Shown here piece by piece: positions 52,157-60,136 of a DNA stretch of 64,000 bases (positions are counted from its first letter, which is position 1; the number at the start of each line of letters is the position of its first letter). Made by a program: the position numbers and the translations under genes. The stretch spans positions 1-64,000 of the forward strand of contig JAYPYW010000001.1 of NCBI GenBank assembly GCA_038154685.1, given 5' to 3'. Origin of the DNA: GCA-002722245 sp038154685 (lineage in GTDB: Bacteria; Bacteroidota; Bacteroidia; Flavobacteriales_C; GCA-002722245). A model generated the notes under the pieces. That model was not told the origin of the DNA. It worked only from the letters and a program-made list of their open reading frames with translations, and made no database searches.

Positions 52157-53134
52157 ATGATTACAGTTGGAGTTGCCGGAGGGGCAGGATATACAGGAGG
52201 AGAATTACTTCGAATCATCATTAACCACCCTGAGGTTGATATAAAATATGTTTACAGTACATCTCAAGCTGGTAATCCAGTTTATGCAACTCACAAAGAT
52301 TTATTAGGGGAAACTAATTTAGTTTTTACTGATAAATTAGTTGAAGTTGATGTACTTTTCTTGTGTTTACCACATGGGACGTCAAAGACTTTCTTAGAAG
52401 AGAATACAATCTCGGAAAGCACAAAAATTATTGATTTAAGTACAGATTTCCGTCACTCGATCGAAGAGTTCGAAAGTGATAAAAGCGGATTTGTATACGG
52501 TTTACCTGAGTTCCAAAAAGAGGTTATCAAAGGAGCAACAAAAATTGCAAACCCTGGATGTTTTGCGACAGGAATTCAGTTTGCTTTATTGCCGTTAGCA
52601 AAAGCTGGATTAATTAAGGAAGATATTCATGTTAGTGCAGTAACTGGTTCTACAGGAGCTGGACGCGTACCAACTGACACTTCTCACTTCTCATGGAGAA
52701 ACGGAAACATTTCTGTTTACAAGCAATTTAATCACCAACACTTAAAGGAGATTAAAGCAACATTAAAGCATTTACAACCGTCATTTGATCAGGCAGTAAA
52801 CTTCGTTCCATTTAGAGGGAATTTTACGCGTGGAATTTTAGCAAGCGTTTACACAAAGTTTGATGGGACATTAGAAGAAGCGAAGAAATTGTACGCCGAT
52901 TTTTACGCTGATGCACCTTTCGTTCATTTTATAGAAAAGGGATTAGACTTAAAACAAGTAGTAAATACGAACAAATGTTTATTACAAGTTGAATTGCATG
53001 ATGGGAATATATACATCCAAAGTGCGATCGATAACTTATTAAAAGGAGCATCTGGTCAGGCAGTTCAAAACATGAATTTATTATTTGGATTAGACGAGAG
53101 AACAGGATTGAGACTAAAAACAGTTGCTTTTTAA
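52157..53134 (+). CDS. argC: N-acetyl-gamma-glutamyl-phosphate reductase
   Basis: ArgC reduces the acylglutamyl phosphate to its semialdehyde with NADPH. The 325 residues have the N-terminal GVAGGAGYTGGELLRIIINHPEV dinucleotide fold, the catalytic Cys in ANPGCFATGIQFALLPL (about residue 136), and the C-terminal VPFRGNFTRGILASVYTK with SGQAVQNMNL. It lies 12 bases after argG and 30 bases before argD. Confidence 0.96.
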   Translation: MITVGVAGGAGYTGGELLRIIINHPEVDIKYVYSTSQAGNPVYATHKDLLGETNLVFTDKLVEVDVLFLCLPHGTSKTFLEENTISESTKIIDLSTDFRHSIEEFESDKSGFVYGLPEFQKEVIKGATKIANPGCFATGIQFALLPLAKAGLIKEDIHVSAVTGSTGAGRVPTDTSHFSWRNGNISVYKQFNHQHLKEIKATLKHLQPSFDQAVNFVPFRGNFTRGILASVYTKFDGTLEEAKKLYADFYADAPFVHFIEKGLDLKQVVNTNKCLLQVELHDGNIYIQSAIDNLLKGASGQAVQNMNLLFGLDERTGLRLKTVAF

Positions 53135-53164
53135 TTCAATCACAAACTTTTTAATTCAACCAAA

Positions 53165-54292
53165 ATGAAATTATTTGATGTATATCCGTTATTCCCAATC
53201 GAGCCAGTAAAGGCTTCGGGAGCTTATGTATACGATAAGCACGGAACAGAATATTTAGATTTTTATGGCGGACACGCAGTAATATCCGTAGGGCATTCAC
53301 ACCCAACATATGTTGAGAAGATTACTAGCCAATTAAACAATATTGGTTTTTATTCTAACTCTGTAATCAATAACCTACAAGTAAACCTAGCTGAGCAATT
53401 AGGTAGAGTTTCAGGTTATGAAGATTACAACTTATTCTTATGTAACAGTGGAGCGGAGGCAGTTGAAAATGCCTTAAAAATGGCAAGTTTTCACAACTGT
53501 AAGACGAAAATTTTAGCTTTCGAAAAAGGATTCCACGGAAGAACTTCGGGAGCGCTTCAAGTTACTGATGGACCAAAAATAAAATCTGCATTTAACGGAA
53601 GTATTACTACTGAATATCTTCCTTTAAATGAATTAGGTCCTGTAGAGGAAGCTTTGGAAGAGGGTGATGTTGCAGGAATTATAGTTGAAGGTATTCAGGG
53701 TGTTGCCGGAATTATTGAGCCAACAAATGAATTCTTGCAAGGCTTAAGAGACTTAGCGAATAAGTTTGGAGTTGTTTTAATCTTAGATGAAGTTCAGAGT
53801 GGATTTGGACGTACTGGAGATTTCTTCGCTCATCAACACGCTGGAATCAAGGCTGATGTTATTACAATGGCAAAAGGGATGGGTAATGGTTTCCCAATTG
53901 GTGGAATCATTTTAAGCCAGGATTTCAAAGCTAGTTATGGTTTACTAGGTACTACATTCGGTGGAAACCATTTGGCATGTGCTGCTTGTTCAGCAGTGCT
54001 TGATGTAATCGAAAATGAAAAGTTGTTGGAAAATGCTAAATCGCAAGGTGAGTACCTAATCCAAGAGCTTTCAAAAATAGATGGTATTGAAACCATAACA
54101 GGTCGTGGATTAATGTTAGGTTTAGTGGTAAAAGGAGATGGAAAAGCGTTGCGTTCTGCTCTTCTAACTAAGCACAACATTTTCACTGGGGGTTGTGCTA
54201 ATCCAAGTATTCTTCGATTATTACCTCCTATGAACATTACTCAAAAAGAGAGTAATAAATTGATCAATGCAATCAAAGCCGAATTAGCTTAA
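53165..54292 (+). CDS. argD: Acetylornithine (or succinylornithine) aminotransferase
   Basis: A class III PLP aminotransferase of 375 residues that converts the acylglutamate semialdehyde to acylornithine. The PLP Lys is in VITMAKGMGNGFPIGGI, the PLP-binding region in LCNSGAEAVENALKMA and LILDEVQSGFGRTG, and TFGGNHLACAA follows. Some Bacteroidota use succinylated rather than acetylated intermediates, which cannot be decided here. argF and argB are not in the window. A terminator follows, so this ends the argG-argC-argD transcript. Confidence 0.94.
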   Translation: MKLFDVYPLFPIEPVKASGAYVYDKHGTEYLDFYGGHAVISVGHSHPTYVEKITSQLNNIGFYSNSVINNLQVNLAEQLGRVSGYEDYNLFLCNSGAEAVENALKMASFHNCKTKILAFEKGFHGRTSGALQVTDGPKIKSAFNGSITTEYLPLNELGPVEEALEEGDVAGIIVEGIQGVAGIIEPTNEFLQGLRDLANKFGVVLILDEVQSGFGRTGDFFAHQHAGIKADVITMAKGMGNGFPIGGIILSQDFKASYGLLGTTFGGNHLACAACSAVLDVIENEKLLENAKSQGEYLIQELSKIDGIETITGRGLMLGLVVKGDGKALRSALLTKHNIFTGGCANPSILRLLPPMNITQKESNKLINAIKAELA

Positions 54293-54312
54293 TGATTCTT
54301 TAGATAAACTTT

Positions 54313-54338
54313 AAGGCACTCGAATGAGTGCCTTTTTT
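54313..54338 (+). terminator. Terminator of the argG-argC-argD operon
   Basis: A perfect 9-bp stem AAGGCACTC / GAGTGCCTT with loop GAAT, followed by T, 20 bases after the argD stop. Confidence 0.92.
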
Positions 54339-54347
54339 GTTATCAAC

Positions 54348-54393
54348 AGATTAGACAGAATCCTTTTTATCTTATAATCTTAATAATCCTTTG
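54348..54393. repeat. Short periodic AT-rich repeat before ywbE
   Basis: Four consecutive units ATCCTTTTT, ATCTTATA, ATCTTAATA and ATCCTTTG with an 8-9 base period (54360-54393). An upstream AGATTA can pair with TAATCT inside the array. It resembles the dispersed ATCCTxxxAATCTT strings of Bacteroidota intergenic regions and ends 7 bases before ywbE. Confidence 0.4.
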
Positions 54394-54400
54394 AAAAGAA

Positions 54401-54610
54401 ATGGAACAAGACGAAACTGACGGAAGATATAGGAGAAATGTTAAGTTTGGATACGAAGTAGAAATCGTACAAAAACATCATCAACGAACGGGGGAGCTAA
54501 CCCAAGGAACAGTAAAGAAACTACTTACAAAATCTCAGCACCATCCCCATGGAATAAAAGTTATGTTAACAGATGGGAAAGTAGGGCGCGTTAAAAACGT
54601 ATTACTTTAA
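54401..54610 (+). CDS. YwbE family protein
   Basis: A 69-residue basic protein matching the YwbE family (DUF2196): FGYEVEIVQKHHQRTGELTQGTVKKLLT, HPHGIKVMLTDGKVGRVKNVL. This looks like a small SH3/KOW-like beta-barrel, suggesting nucleic-acid or ribosome binding, but the family's function is not established. Its last four bases overlap the arsI-like gene on the other strand. Confidence 0.88.
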   Translation: MEQDETDGRYRRNVKFGYEVEIVQKHHQRTGELTQGTVKKLLTKSQHHPHGIKVMLTDGKVGRVKNVLL

Positions 54611-55131
54611 CAACACCCACTACCAGGTGTACAAACGTTTTCAGATGAAGCTTGGATCGTTTTCAATTGAACTTTTGGCTTTTCTTCCCTAGCTGGAGGG
54701 GCGCAACATGCAGAAGCATCCTCTGAAGCATATTTAGGATCGTTAAACTCAACGTCTTCATGGAAGTAATAAACTTCCCATTGAATTCCATCAGGATCGG
54801 TTACCCAAAATTTATCTTGAACTGCGTAACAACAGGAAGTTCCTATTTCTTCTTTAGTTGTTAACCCTAATAAATTAGCAACCTCTAATCGATCCTTCAT
54901 TTCTTCATGAGTCGCAACTTGAAACCCTAAATGACCAAAATTAGATTGTACTCTTTCTGGATTTTGAATAAAAGAAATAATCAAAGCAGGTTCGTTTAAC
55001 TCATATTTAGCATATCCTTCTTTTACCTTCGATGGTAAAACCCCAAAAAAGGCGGTATAAAATTGAACCGACTTCCCTAAATCACTTACGTATAGGGAAA
55101 CATGCATTCTAGGAAATTTATTCTCACTCAT
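54607..55131 (-). CDS. ArsI/CadI-family glyoxalase-fold metalloenzyme
   Basis: A 174-residue vicinal-oxygen-chelate protein of the ArsI/CadI type. Likely Fe(II) ligands are His10 (RMHVSLYV), His67 (FGHLGFQV) and Glu119 (WEVYYF). The hallmark Cys pair Cys100-Cys101 (GTSCCYAVQDKFWVTDPDG) is present. ArsI cleaves the C-As bond of trivalent organoarsenicals; CadI is its cadmium-induced relative. A Cys-rich tail (ASACCAPP, NVCTPGSGCC) adds possible metal-binding sites. It lies 12 bases after the ArsR-type regulator, so the two form an arsenic or metal-responsive operon. Confidence 0.9.
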   Translation of the reverse strand: MSENKFPRMHVSLYVSDLGKSVQFYTAFFGVLPSKVKEGYAKYELNEPALIISFIQNPERVQSNFGHLGFQVATHEEMKDRLEVANLLGLTTKEEIGTSCCYAVQDKFWVTDPDGIQWEVYYFHEDVEFNDPKYASEDASACCAPPAREEKPKVQLKTIQASSENVCTPGSGCC

Positions 55132-55143
55132 CTTTCTTCACTT

Positions 55144-55479
55144 TTAACAACAATCATCGGTATTGCACTGCTGAATTGCAATTACAACGCCGCTAACAAA
55201 AACAGCTATTTCATTCAAAACATCAGGATTTATACAGTAGCATAAACTTGACCCACTTACCTCTCCTTTTATAATTCCAACAGCCTTTAATTCACTTAAA
55301 TGCTTAGAAATAGTACTTTGAGCAAGTGGCAATTCTTCAACAATATCATTACAAATACATGAAGGGTTTTTAATCATGTACTCAATAATTGACATCCTAG
55401 CTGGGTGGCCAATAGCCTTGAACAACTCAGCTAATCTTAATGTTTCTTCCTTAAATCCTTCTACCTTTGAAATACCCAT
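55144..55479 (-). CDS. ArsR-family metal-responsive repressor
   Basis: A 111-residue winged-helix repressor: LFKAIGHPARMSIIEYMI, recognition helix LAQSTISKHLSELKAVGII and wing EVSGSSLCYCIN. Cys41 and Cys43 (CICNDIV) just before the recognition helix, with Cys80/Cys82 and the C-terminal Cys105, Cys110 and Cys111, could form thiolate sensor sites. The arrangement differs from the ELCVCDL of classical ArsR but serves the same position. A perfect 20-bp palindrome covers the start codon, the likely autoregulatory operator. Confidence 0.92.
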   Translation of the reverse strand: MGISKVEGFKEETLRLAELFKAIGHPARMSIIEYMIKNPSCICNDIVEELPLAQSTISKHLSELKAVGIIKGEVSGSSLCYCINPDVLNEIAVFVSGVVIAIQQCNTDDCC

Positions 55480-55497
55480 ATCGTAATATTACGATAT
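55478..55497. promoter_or_regulatory. Perfect 20-bp operator palindrome of the arsR-arsI operon
   Basis: ATATCGTAATATTACGATAT reads the same on both strands, overlaps the arsR ATG (55477-55479) and extends into its leader. Its position and symmetry fit an ArsR dimer site. That it binds this regulator is inferred. Confidence 0.8.
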
Positions 55498-55512
55498 AAA
55501 GATACATAAAAA

Positions 55513-55547
55513 AAACACCTGTGCATACTTTATTACAACAGGTGTTT
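55513..55547 (-). terminator. Terminator of the PBP1A gene
   Basis: A perfect 10-bp stem AAACACCTGT / ACAGGTGTTT with a 15-base loop. On the minus strand it is followed by eight T. It lies 36 bases past the PBP1A stop. Confidence 0.9.
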
Positions 55548-55582
55548 CTTTAATGACTTTTAATTACTTCTTATCAAACAGA

Positions 55583-58219
55583 TTAAAACTCATCGAAATC
55601 GACGGTTTCAGAAGTTTCAATCGCATTTGCCTTTCTCTTAGTACAATCAAACTCTTCGTTTTCGAGCGATTCAGGTACCTCAAACTCACCTTGCGAAATT
55701 TTCAATTTTGGATTCTTATAAATATCGTTCATATAATACCCCCAAATTGGTAATGCCATATTTGTTCCCATTCCTAATTTTAACGATAAGAAATGAGCTG
55801 CACGATCTTCACAACCAGTCCATACACCAGTAACTAAATCAGGGGTAATCCCCATAAACCATCCGTCACTCTGCATTTGAGTAGTCCCGGTTTTACCTGA
55901 GATTTTAATTGAGTATGGAAGTTTTCCATACGGACGATTTGGAGACCTTAATCTTACCCCTGTTCCGTATGTTGATTTACCTTGAACATTTGGTCCGTAA
56001 TTAGCAACACCACTCAATAACTCAATCATTTTGTATGCATTCTCCTCTGTCATTGCCTCCTTTCGTTTTGCAGAAGGACGCCAAATTATAGATCCATTTT
56101 TATCTTCAATTCTTGTTATGAATTGAGGTTCAATTCTAATCCCTTTATTGGCAAATACACAATATGCCGAAACCATATCATACAAAGAAACATCAGGCGT
56201 TCCTAAACAGATAGATGGTACTGGTTCAATTGGGGTTGTGATACCGCATCTTCTGGCAACGTTTATTACTGCCTCTGGACCGAAATTCTTCATAATTCTG
56301 GCAGTAATTGAGTTGATTGAATTTGCTAGCGCCATTTTAAGGGTTAATGGTTGACCACTTAAATGCGATTCTCCTCCAGCATTCTTTGGTTTCCAAGGCT
56401 CCTCTAATCCATATAAGCCAGCAGGGAAAGTTACTTCTTCATTTAAATACTCTTCACAAGGATTTACACCATTCTCTATAGCTGTTGCATATACAAAAGG
56501 TTTAAATGTGGATCCAACTTGACGAGTTGCTCTTACATGATCATACTGGAAATATTTATAGTTAATTCCCCCAACCCAAGCTCTTATAAATCCAGTATGA
56601 GGATCAATAGACAATAATCCTGAACGCAGGTACCATTTATGATGGATAACTGAATCTCGAGGACTCATAACTGTGTCCTTCTCTCCTTCCCAAGTAAAGA
56701 CACGCATACTAATCTTTTTATCGAACTCATCCATCATTTTTTTATCGAATGGTTCCCAAAATTTTAGATATTCAGTACGTTTTTCTTCTAGTTCAGACTT
56801 AAAACTCTTGATCTTCTTCTTGTACTTTTTAATACTATCCTGAAAAGCTTCAATCTCTTTTCTTGCCCTTTGTTTTTCTTTTAAAATCGCTCTTGCATTA
56901 GTAGAATCACGATTTAATCTGTTTAACTCTTGTTGGACTAAATAACGCTTATCATCATTGGCTTTAACCTTATTTTTCCAGCGTTGATTTTTATATGTAG
57001 CCCTGTTGTAAGCGTAGGTAACTTTTTTAACCGAAGGGTTAGCATCTAAAGCCTTTTTATAACGCCCGCTAGTTCTAATTCCGTTCTTAATTAGCTTTTC
57101 AACTGCATCCGCTTTTTCGTCAGCAGTATAGTCTTCAAAGTAGAATGGAGCATACTTTCTTAATCCTCTCGATTTAGATTTCCAATGCTTAAAGAAAGCT
57201 GGTTGTAGTTCCTTTCCAAGGTGAGTTTTAACAGCATTCTCAGCATACTTTTGCATGTCGTAATTTATACTTGTATAAATCTTTAACCCATCCTCATAAA
57301 TATCATACTTAGTACCATCTGGTCTTTTTAATTCTTTGAAAATCTTCTTTAATTTCTTTCTTACTTCCTCCCTGAAATATGTAGCAATTCCACTTCTGTG
57401 AGATGCTCGCGTGAATCTTAACCCAAGTGGCAGGGTTTTTAAGCTGTCAAACTCTTCTTGTGTGATTTTTTCGTTTTTAAGCATCTGAGCGAAAACCACA
57501 TTTCTTCTGAATAAAGTTGTATCAGGTCTTCTTAATGGATTAAATAATGATGGGTTTTTAGCCATTCCAACAAACATGGCTGCTTGTTCGATTTTTAAAT
57601 CTTCGGGATTAGTATCAAAGTAAACTTGAGAGGCCGATTTTATTCCAGCCGCGTTATTAACGAAATCCAGCGTATTGAAATACATCGTAAGGATCTCTTC
57701 CTTGGTATACTGACGTTCCAATTTAACAGCAACAACCCATTCCTTAAGTTTCTGAAATGCTCTTTCCCACTTGTTTTTTACAACCTGCTCAGTAAATAGC
57801 ATTTTTGCTAACTGTTGGGTAATTGTAGATCCTCCCCCGGAACTTCCACCCTTTAGGACTGCTCTGGCTAAAGACTTACCATCAATTCCACTATGATCAT
57901 AATATCGTTCATCCTCGGTACTAACAAGTGCCTCAATTAGATATGGTGATAACTCTTTGTATTCTGCAAGCGCTCTATTCTCTTTAAAAATGGTACCTAA
58001 TTGTTTACCATCCGATGATAACAACCTTGTTGCCAAAGAAGTACTTGGATTTTCGAGTTGTTGGAATGAAGGTAATTTCCCTAATAATTCATCGTTAGCA
58101 ATACCATTAAAGAAGTAATAAACGGAACCTATTCCCATTAAAAAAACAATCCAAAAGGCGATTATGAACCCTTTGTAGGAAGGCTTAACTTTTTCAGGGA
58201 TGTTTGCTTCTTCAGTCAT
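55583..58219 (-). CDS. Penicillin-binding protein 1A (bifunctional transglycosylase/transpeptidase)
   Basis: An 878-residue class A PBP that polymerises and crosslinks peptidoglycan. An N-terminal membrane anchor (about 15-38) precedes the GT51 domain with catalytic-Glu motif STEDERYYDHSGID and GGSTITQQLAK. A long Lys/Arg-rich coiled insertion follows (about 330-490). The transpeptidase domain has SxxK as STFK (RQVGSTFKPF), SxN as SINSIT and KTG as ISGKTGTTQMQSDGW. It starts one base inside the reconstructed full-length gldH stop (TAATG), consistent with the conserved ricT-gldH-PBP order. Confidence 0.95.
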   Translation of the reverse strand: MTEEANIPEKVKPSYKGFIIAFWIVFLMGIGSVYYFFNGIANDELLGKLPSFQQLENPSTSLATRLLSSDGKQLGTIFKENRALAEYKELSPYLIEALVSTEDERYYDHSGIDGKSLARAVLKGGSSGGGSTITQQLAKMLFTEQVVKNKWERAFQKLKEWVVAVKLERQYTKEEILTMYFNTLDFVNNAAGIKSASQVYFDTNPEDLKIEQAAMFVGMAKNPSLFNPLRRPDTTLFRRNVVFAQMLKNEKITQEEFDSLKTLPLGLRFTRASHRSGIATYFREEVRKKLKKIFKELKRPDGTKYDIYEDGLKIYTSINYDMQKYAENAVKTHLGKELQPAFFKHWKSKSRGLRKYAPFYFEDYTADEKADAVEKLIKNGIRTSGRYKKALDANPSVKKVTYAYNRATYKNQRWKNKVKANDDKRYLVQQELNRLNRDSTNARAILKEKQRARKEIEAFQDSIKKYKKKIKSFKSELEEKRTEYLKFWEPFDKKMMDEFDKKISMRVFTWEGEKDTVMSPRDSVIHHKWYLRSGLLSIDPHTGFIRAWVGGINYKYFQYDHVRATRQVGSTFKPFVYATAIENGVNPCEEYLNEEVTFPAGLYGLEEPWKPKNAGGESHLSGQPLTLKMALANSINSITARIMKNFGPEAVINVARRCGITTPIEPVPSICLGTPDVSLYDMVSAYCVFANKGIRIEPQFITRIEDKNGSIIWRPSAKRKEAMTEENAYKMIELLSGVANYGPNVQGKSTYGTGVRLRSPNRPYGKLPYSIKISGKTGTTQMQSDGWFMGITPDLVTGVWTGCEDRAAHFLSLKLGMGTNMALPIWGYYMNDIYKNPKLKISQGEFEVPESLENEEFDCTKRKANAIETSETVDFDEF

Positions 58220-58311
58220 TAACGGTCAAGTTTTTGAATTCGTGCACCAACAGATACCACCTCTTTCAAAACCTCCTCTCTCATTACCTGCTGAACTTTA
58301 ATATTATAGAC
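58219..58311 (-). pseudogene. gldH: Detached C-terminal codons of gldH
   Basis: Thirty in-frame codons after the TGA at 58312, reading VYNIKVQQVMREEVLKEV and then VSVGARIQKLDR, followed by TAA at 58219-58221. The final A of TAA is the first base of the PBP1A ATG. Intact frame, conserved-looking sequence and the coupled junction all say this was part of gldH until very recently, or still is if the TGA is an error. Confidence 0.75.
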
Positions 58312-58689
58312 TCACTTATAAGGGTTTTGAATTGCGTATGGATAATAAGCTACAAATTCTTTTACATCACCTCCTTCAACACCCTCTTTCCAATAGCCAT
58401 CTGCAGTCATTAAGATATGATCGATAGTATCTTTAATAGGTTGATCTTTTCCCGGAATATCTATTTCAACAAACAAATACAAATTGCGATAAGCATATGC
58501 TGTTGTATTTCGAATATTCAAACCAATAGTTACAACAGAAGGTAAATCAGTAAGGCTGTCTGTTTTAAAAGTTAGCGTTGAATCTTGATGCCAACCCTCA
58601 GCACTTAAATTATAATCTTCACCATAAATGAAGCTTCCATCACAAGATGTTAGTCCAAATACAATTAATATGGCGAAAATTACTCTCAT
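58312..58689 (-). CDS. gldH: Gliding motility lipoprotein GldH, truncated by an in-frame TGA
   Basis: GldH is a lipoprotein needed for gliding and type IX secretion in Flavobacteriia. The signal peptide and lipobox (IFAILIVFGLTSCDG, Cys16) and the family segment NLYLFVEIDIPG...IKDTIDHILM are clear. The ORF stops at 125 residues with TGA (58312-58314), while family members run to about 155. Beyond it the same frame continues for 30 codons (VYNIKVQQVMREEVLKEV, then VSVGARIQKLDR), matching the usual C-terminus, and ends with TAA overlapping the PBP start. The start overlaps the ricT stop by one base. A GGA-to-TGA change would explain it. Confidence 0.85.
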   Translation of the reverse strand: MRVIFAILIVFGLTSCDGSFIYGEDYNLSAEGWHQDSTLTFKTDSLTDLPSVVTIGLNIRNTTAYAYRNLYLFVEIDIPGKDQPIKDTIDHILMTADGYWKEGVEGGDVKEFVAYYPYAIQNPYK

Positions 58690-60041
58690 TAATCCTTTTT
58701 AGGAGTCTGTCCCCCTTCTGCTTTAGGTTCACCTCCCTGATTTGGTTTCCTATTTCTATTATTTGGTCTTGGTTTACCAGACTTACCCTGAGGTTTGTTT
58801 TGGTTATTTCTTGGGCCTGAATTTTTCTTATTGTTTGGTCGGTTATTACCACCTTCCTTCTGCTGACCGCCCTCTTGTTTAGCGTTTTTCGATGGTCGGT
58901 TATTGTTGTTGCGCTTATTATTCGGACGCTTTTTCTTCTTTTTCTTATTGGCTTTATCGAAACGTGTAAGGTCATCTTGCCCTACAACATTCATGTAATC
59001 GATTTCTTTTTCCGCTTGAGTAGACTCCTTAATTTCAACCAGTTCTTCAGGATATTTCCCTTTTTTATTCATGGCTAAAACCTCTTTAACACGATCAACA
59101 GGAACAGCCACAAACTTCATTCTATCTTGCCTACAGATGTACCAATAAATTCCTTTGAAAATATCTGTCTTGAAGTGGAAGTACTCCTCTTCATCTGTTT
59201 TCAAATTGATACTTGCATCAGGAAAATCCTTAACAGCGTCTAAGTAACTGTCTAATTCGAAATTAAGACAACATTTCAGTTTACCACATTGTCCAGCTAA
59301 CTTCTGAGGGTTTAAGGATAACTGCTGATACCTAGCTGCACTAGTTGTTACAGATCTAAAATCTGTTAACCATGAACTACAACAAAGTTCTCTACCACAA
59401 GCACCAACCCCACCTAACTTTGAGGCTTCCTGACGAGCACCAATCTGTCGCATTTCAATTCTAATTTTGAAACTTGAAGCGTAAATCTTTATAAGCTCTC
59501 TAAAGTCAACCCTTTGTTCTGCTGTATAGTAGAAAGTTGCCTTAGTTTTATCTCCTTGATATTCAACATCACAAATCTTCATATCAAGACCTAATTCAAT
59601 AGCATGAACCCTAGCTTGGGTCATGGTAGGCTTTTCCAAACGCATTGCGTCTTGCCACTTGTCTATATCATTCTGACGAGCTTTTCTGTATATCTTAAGT
59701 ATATCGTTAGACTTAATATTTTTCTTCTGAACCTGTAATCTAACAAGTTCACCAACTAAAGAAACAGTACCAATATCGTGTCCTGGGGAAGATTCAACTG
59801 CAACAACATCGCCAATACTTAGGCTTAAGTCGTCAATGTTATCAAAATATCCTTTACGTCCGTTTTTAAATCGAACCTCAACCCATTTTGGCTGGTTAGC
59901 CATGCTTGGGTTATCCATATTTGAAAGCCAATCGAAAACGTTTAGTTTATTACAACCACCGCTATCGCAGCCACCATTATTTTTACATCCACCAGGTAAA
60001 TTATTGGTTCCTCTTCCTGTACTACAACCTGAACATCCCAT
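58689..60041 (-). CDS. ricT: RicT/YaaT-like PSP1-domain protein
   Basis: A 450-residue PSP1-domain protein. In Bacillus the RicT-RicA-RicF complex binds iron-sulfur clusters and promotes RNase Y-dependent RNA processing. The N-terminus has an unusual Cys/Gly cluster (GCSGCSTGRG, GGCKNNGGCDSGGCNK). The PSP1 core has GARQEASKLGGVGACGRELCCSSWL and LAGQCGKLKCCLNFE, the family's Cys motifs. After about residue 345 the protein becomes a Lys/Asn/Arg/Pro/Gln-rich low-complexity tail (KKKKKRPNNKRNNNN) suited to RNA binding. Its stop shares one base with the gldH start. RicA and RicF homologues are not seen. Confidence 0.9.
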   Translation of the reverse strand: MGCSGCSTGRGTNNLPGGCKNNGGCDSGGCNKLNVFDWLSNMDNPSMANQPKWVEVRFKNGRKGYFDNIDDLSLSIGDVVAVESSPGHDIGTVSLVGELVRLQVQKKNIKSNDILKIYRKARQNDIDKWQDAMRLEKPTMTQARVHAIELGLDMKICDVEYQGDKTKATFYYTAEQRVDFRELIKIYASSFKIRIEMRQIGARQEASKLGGVGACGRELCCSSWLTDFRSVTTSAARYQQLSLNPQKLAGQCGKLKCCLNFELDSYLDAVKDFPDASINLKTDEEEYFHFKTDIFKGIYWYICRQDRMKFVAVPVDRVKEVLAMNKKGKYPEELVEIKESTQAEKEIDYMNVVGQDDLTRFDKANKKKKKKRPNNKRNNNNRPSKNAKQEGGQQKEGGNNRPNNKKNSGPRNNQNKPQGKSGKPRPNNRNRKPNQGGEPKAEGGQTPKKD

Positions 60042-60136
60042 AATCTATCTTAAAAAGGTAATCTACCTCAGATAAAAATAAGGAAAAGGGAGGGAATTAA
60101 GATAAGAATAGAGGTTTAATGATAACAAAGAAATGT

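Noticed and set aside
58312..58314. TGA reassigned to an amino acid
   Set aside because: TGA ends the MBOAT gene normally, and the other two suspicious stops are TAA and TAG, so codon reassignment does not explain the pattern. No selenocysteine element was sought in detail, but the site is expected to be Gly.
58640..58975. An Arg/Lys/Ile-rich open frame on the minus strand
   Set aside because: It lies in another frame of the low-complexity 3' end of ricT and the start of gldH; its composition is a by-product of the AAT/AAA/CGT-rich codons there.
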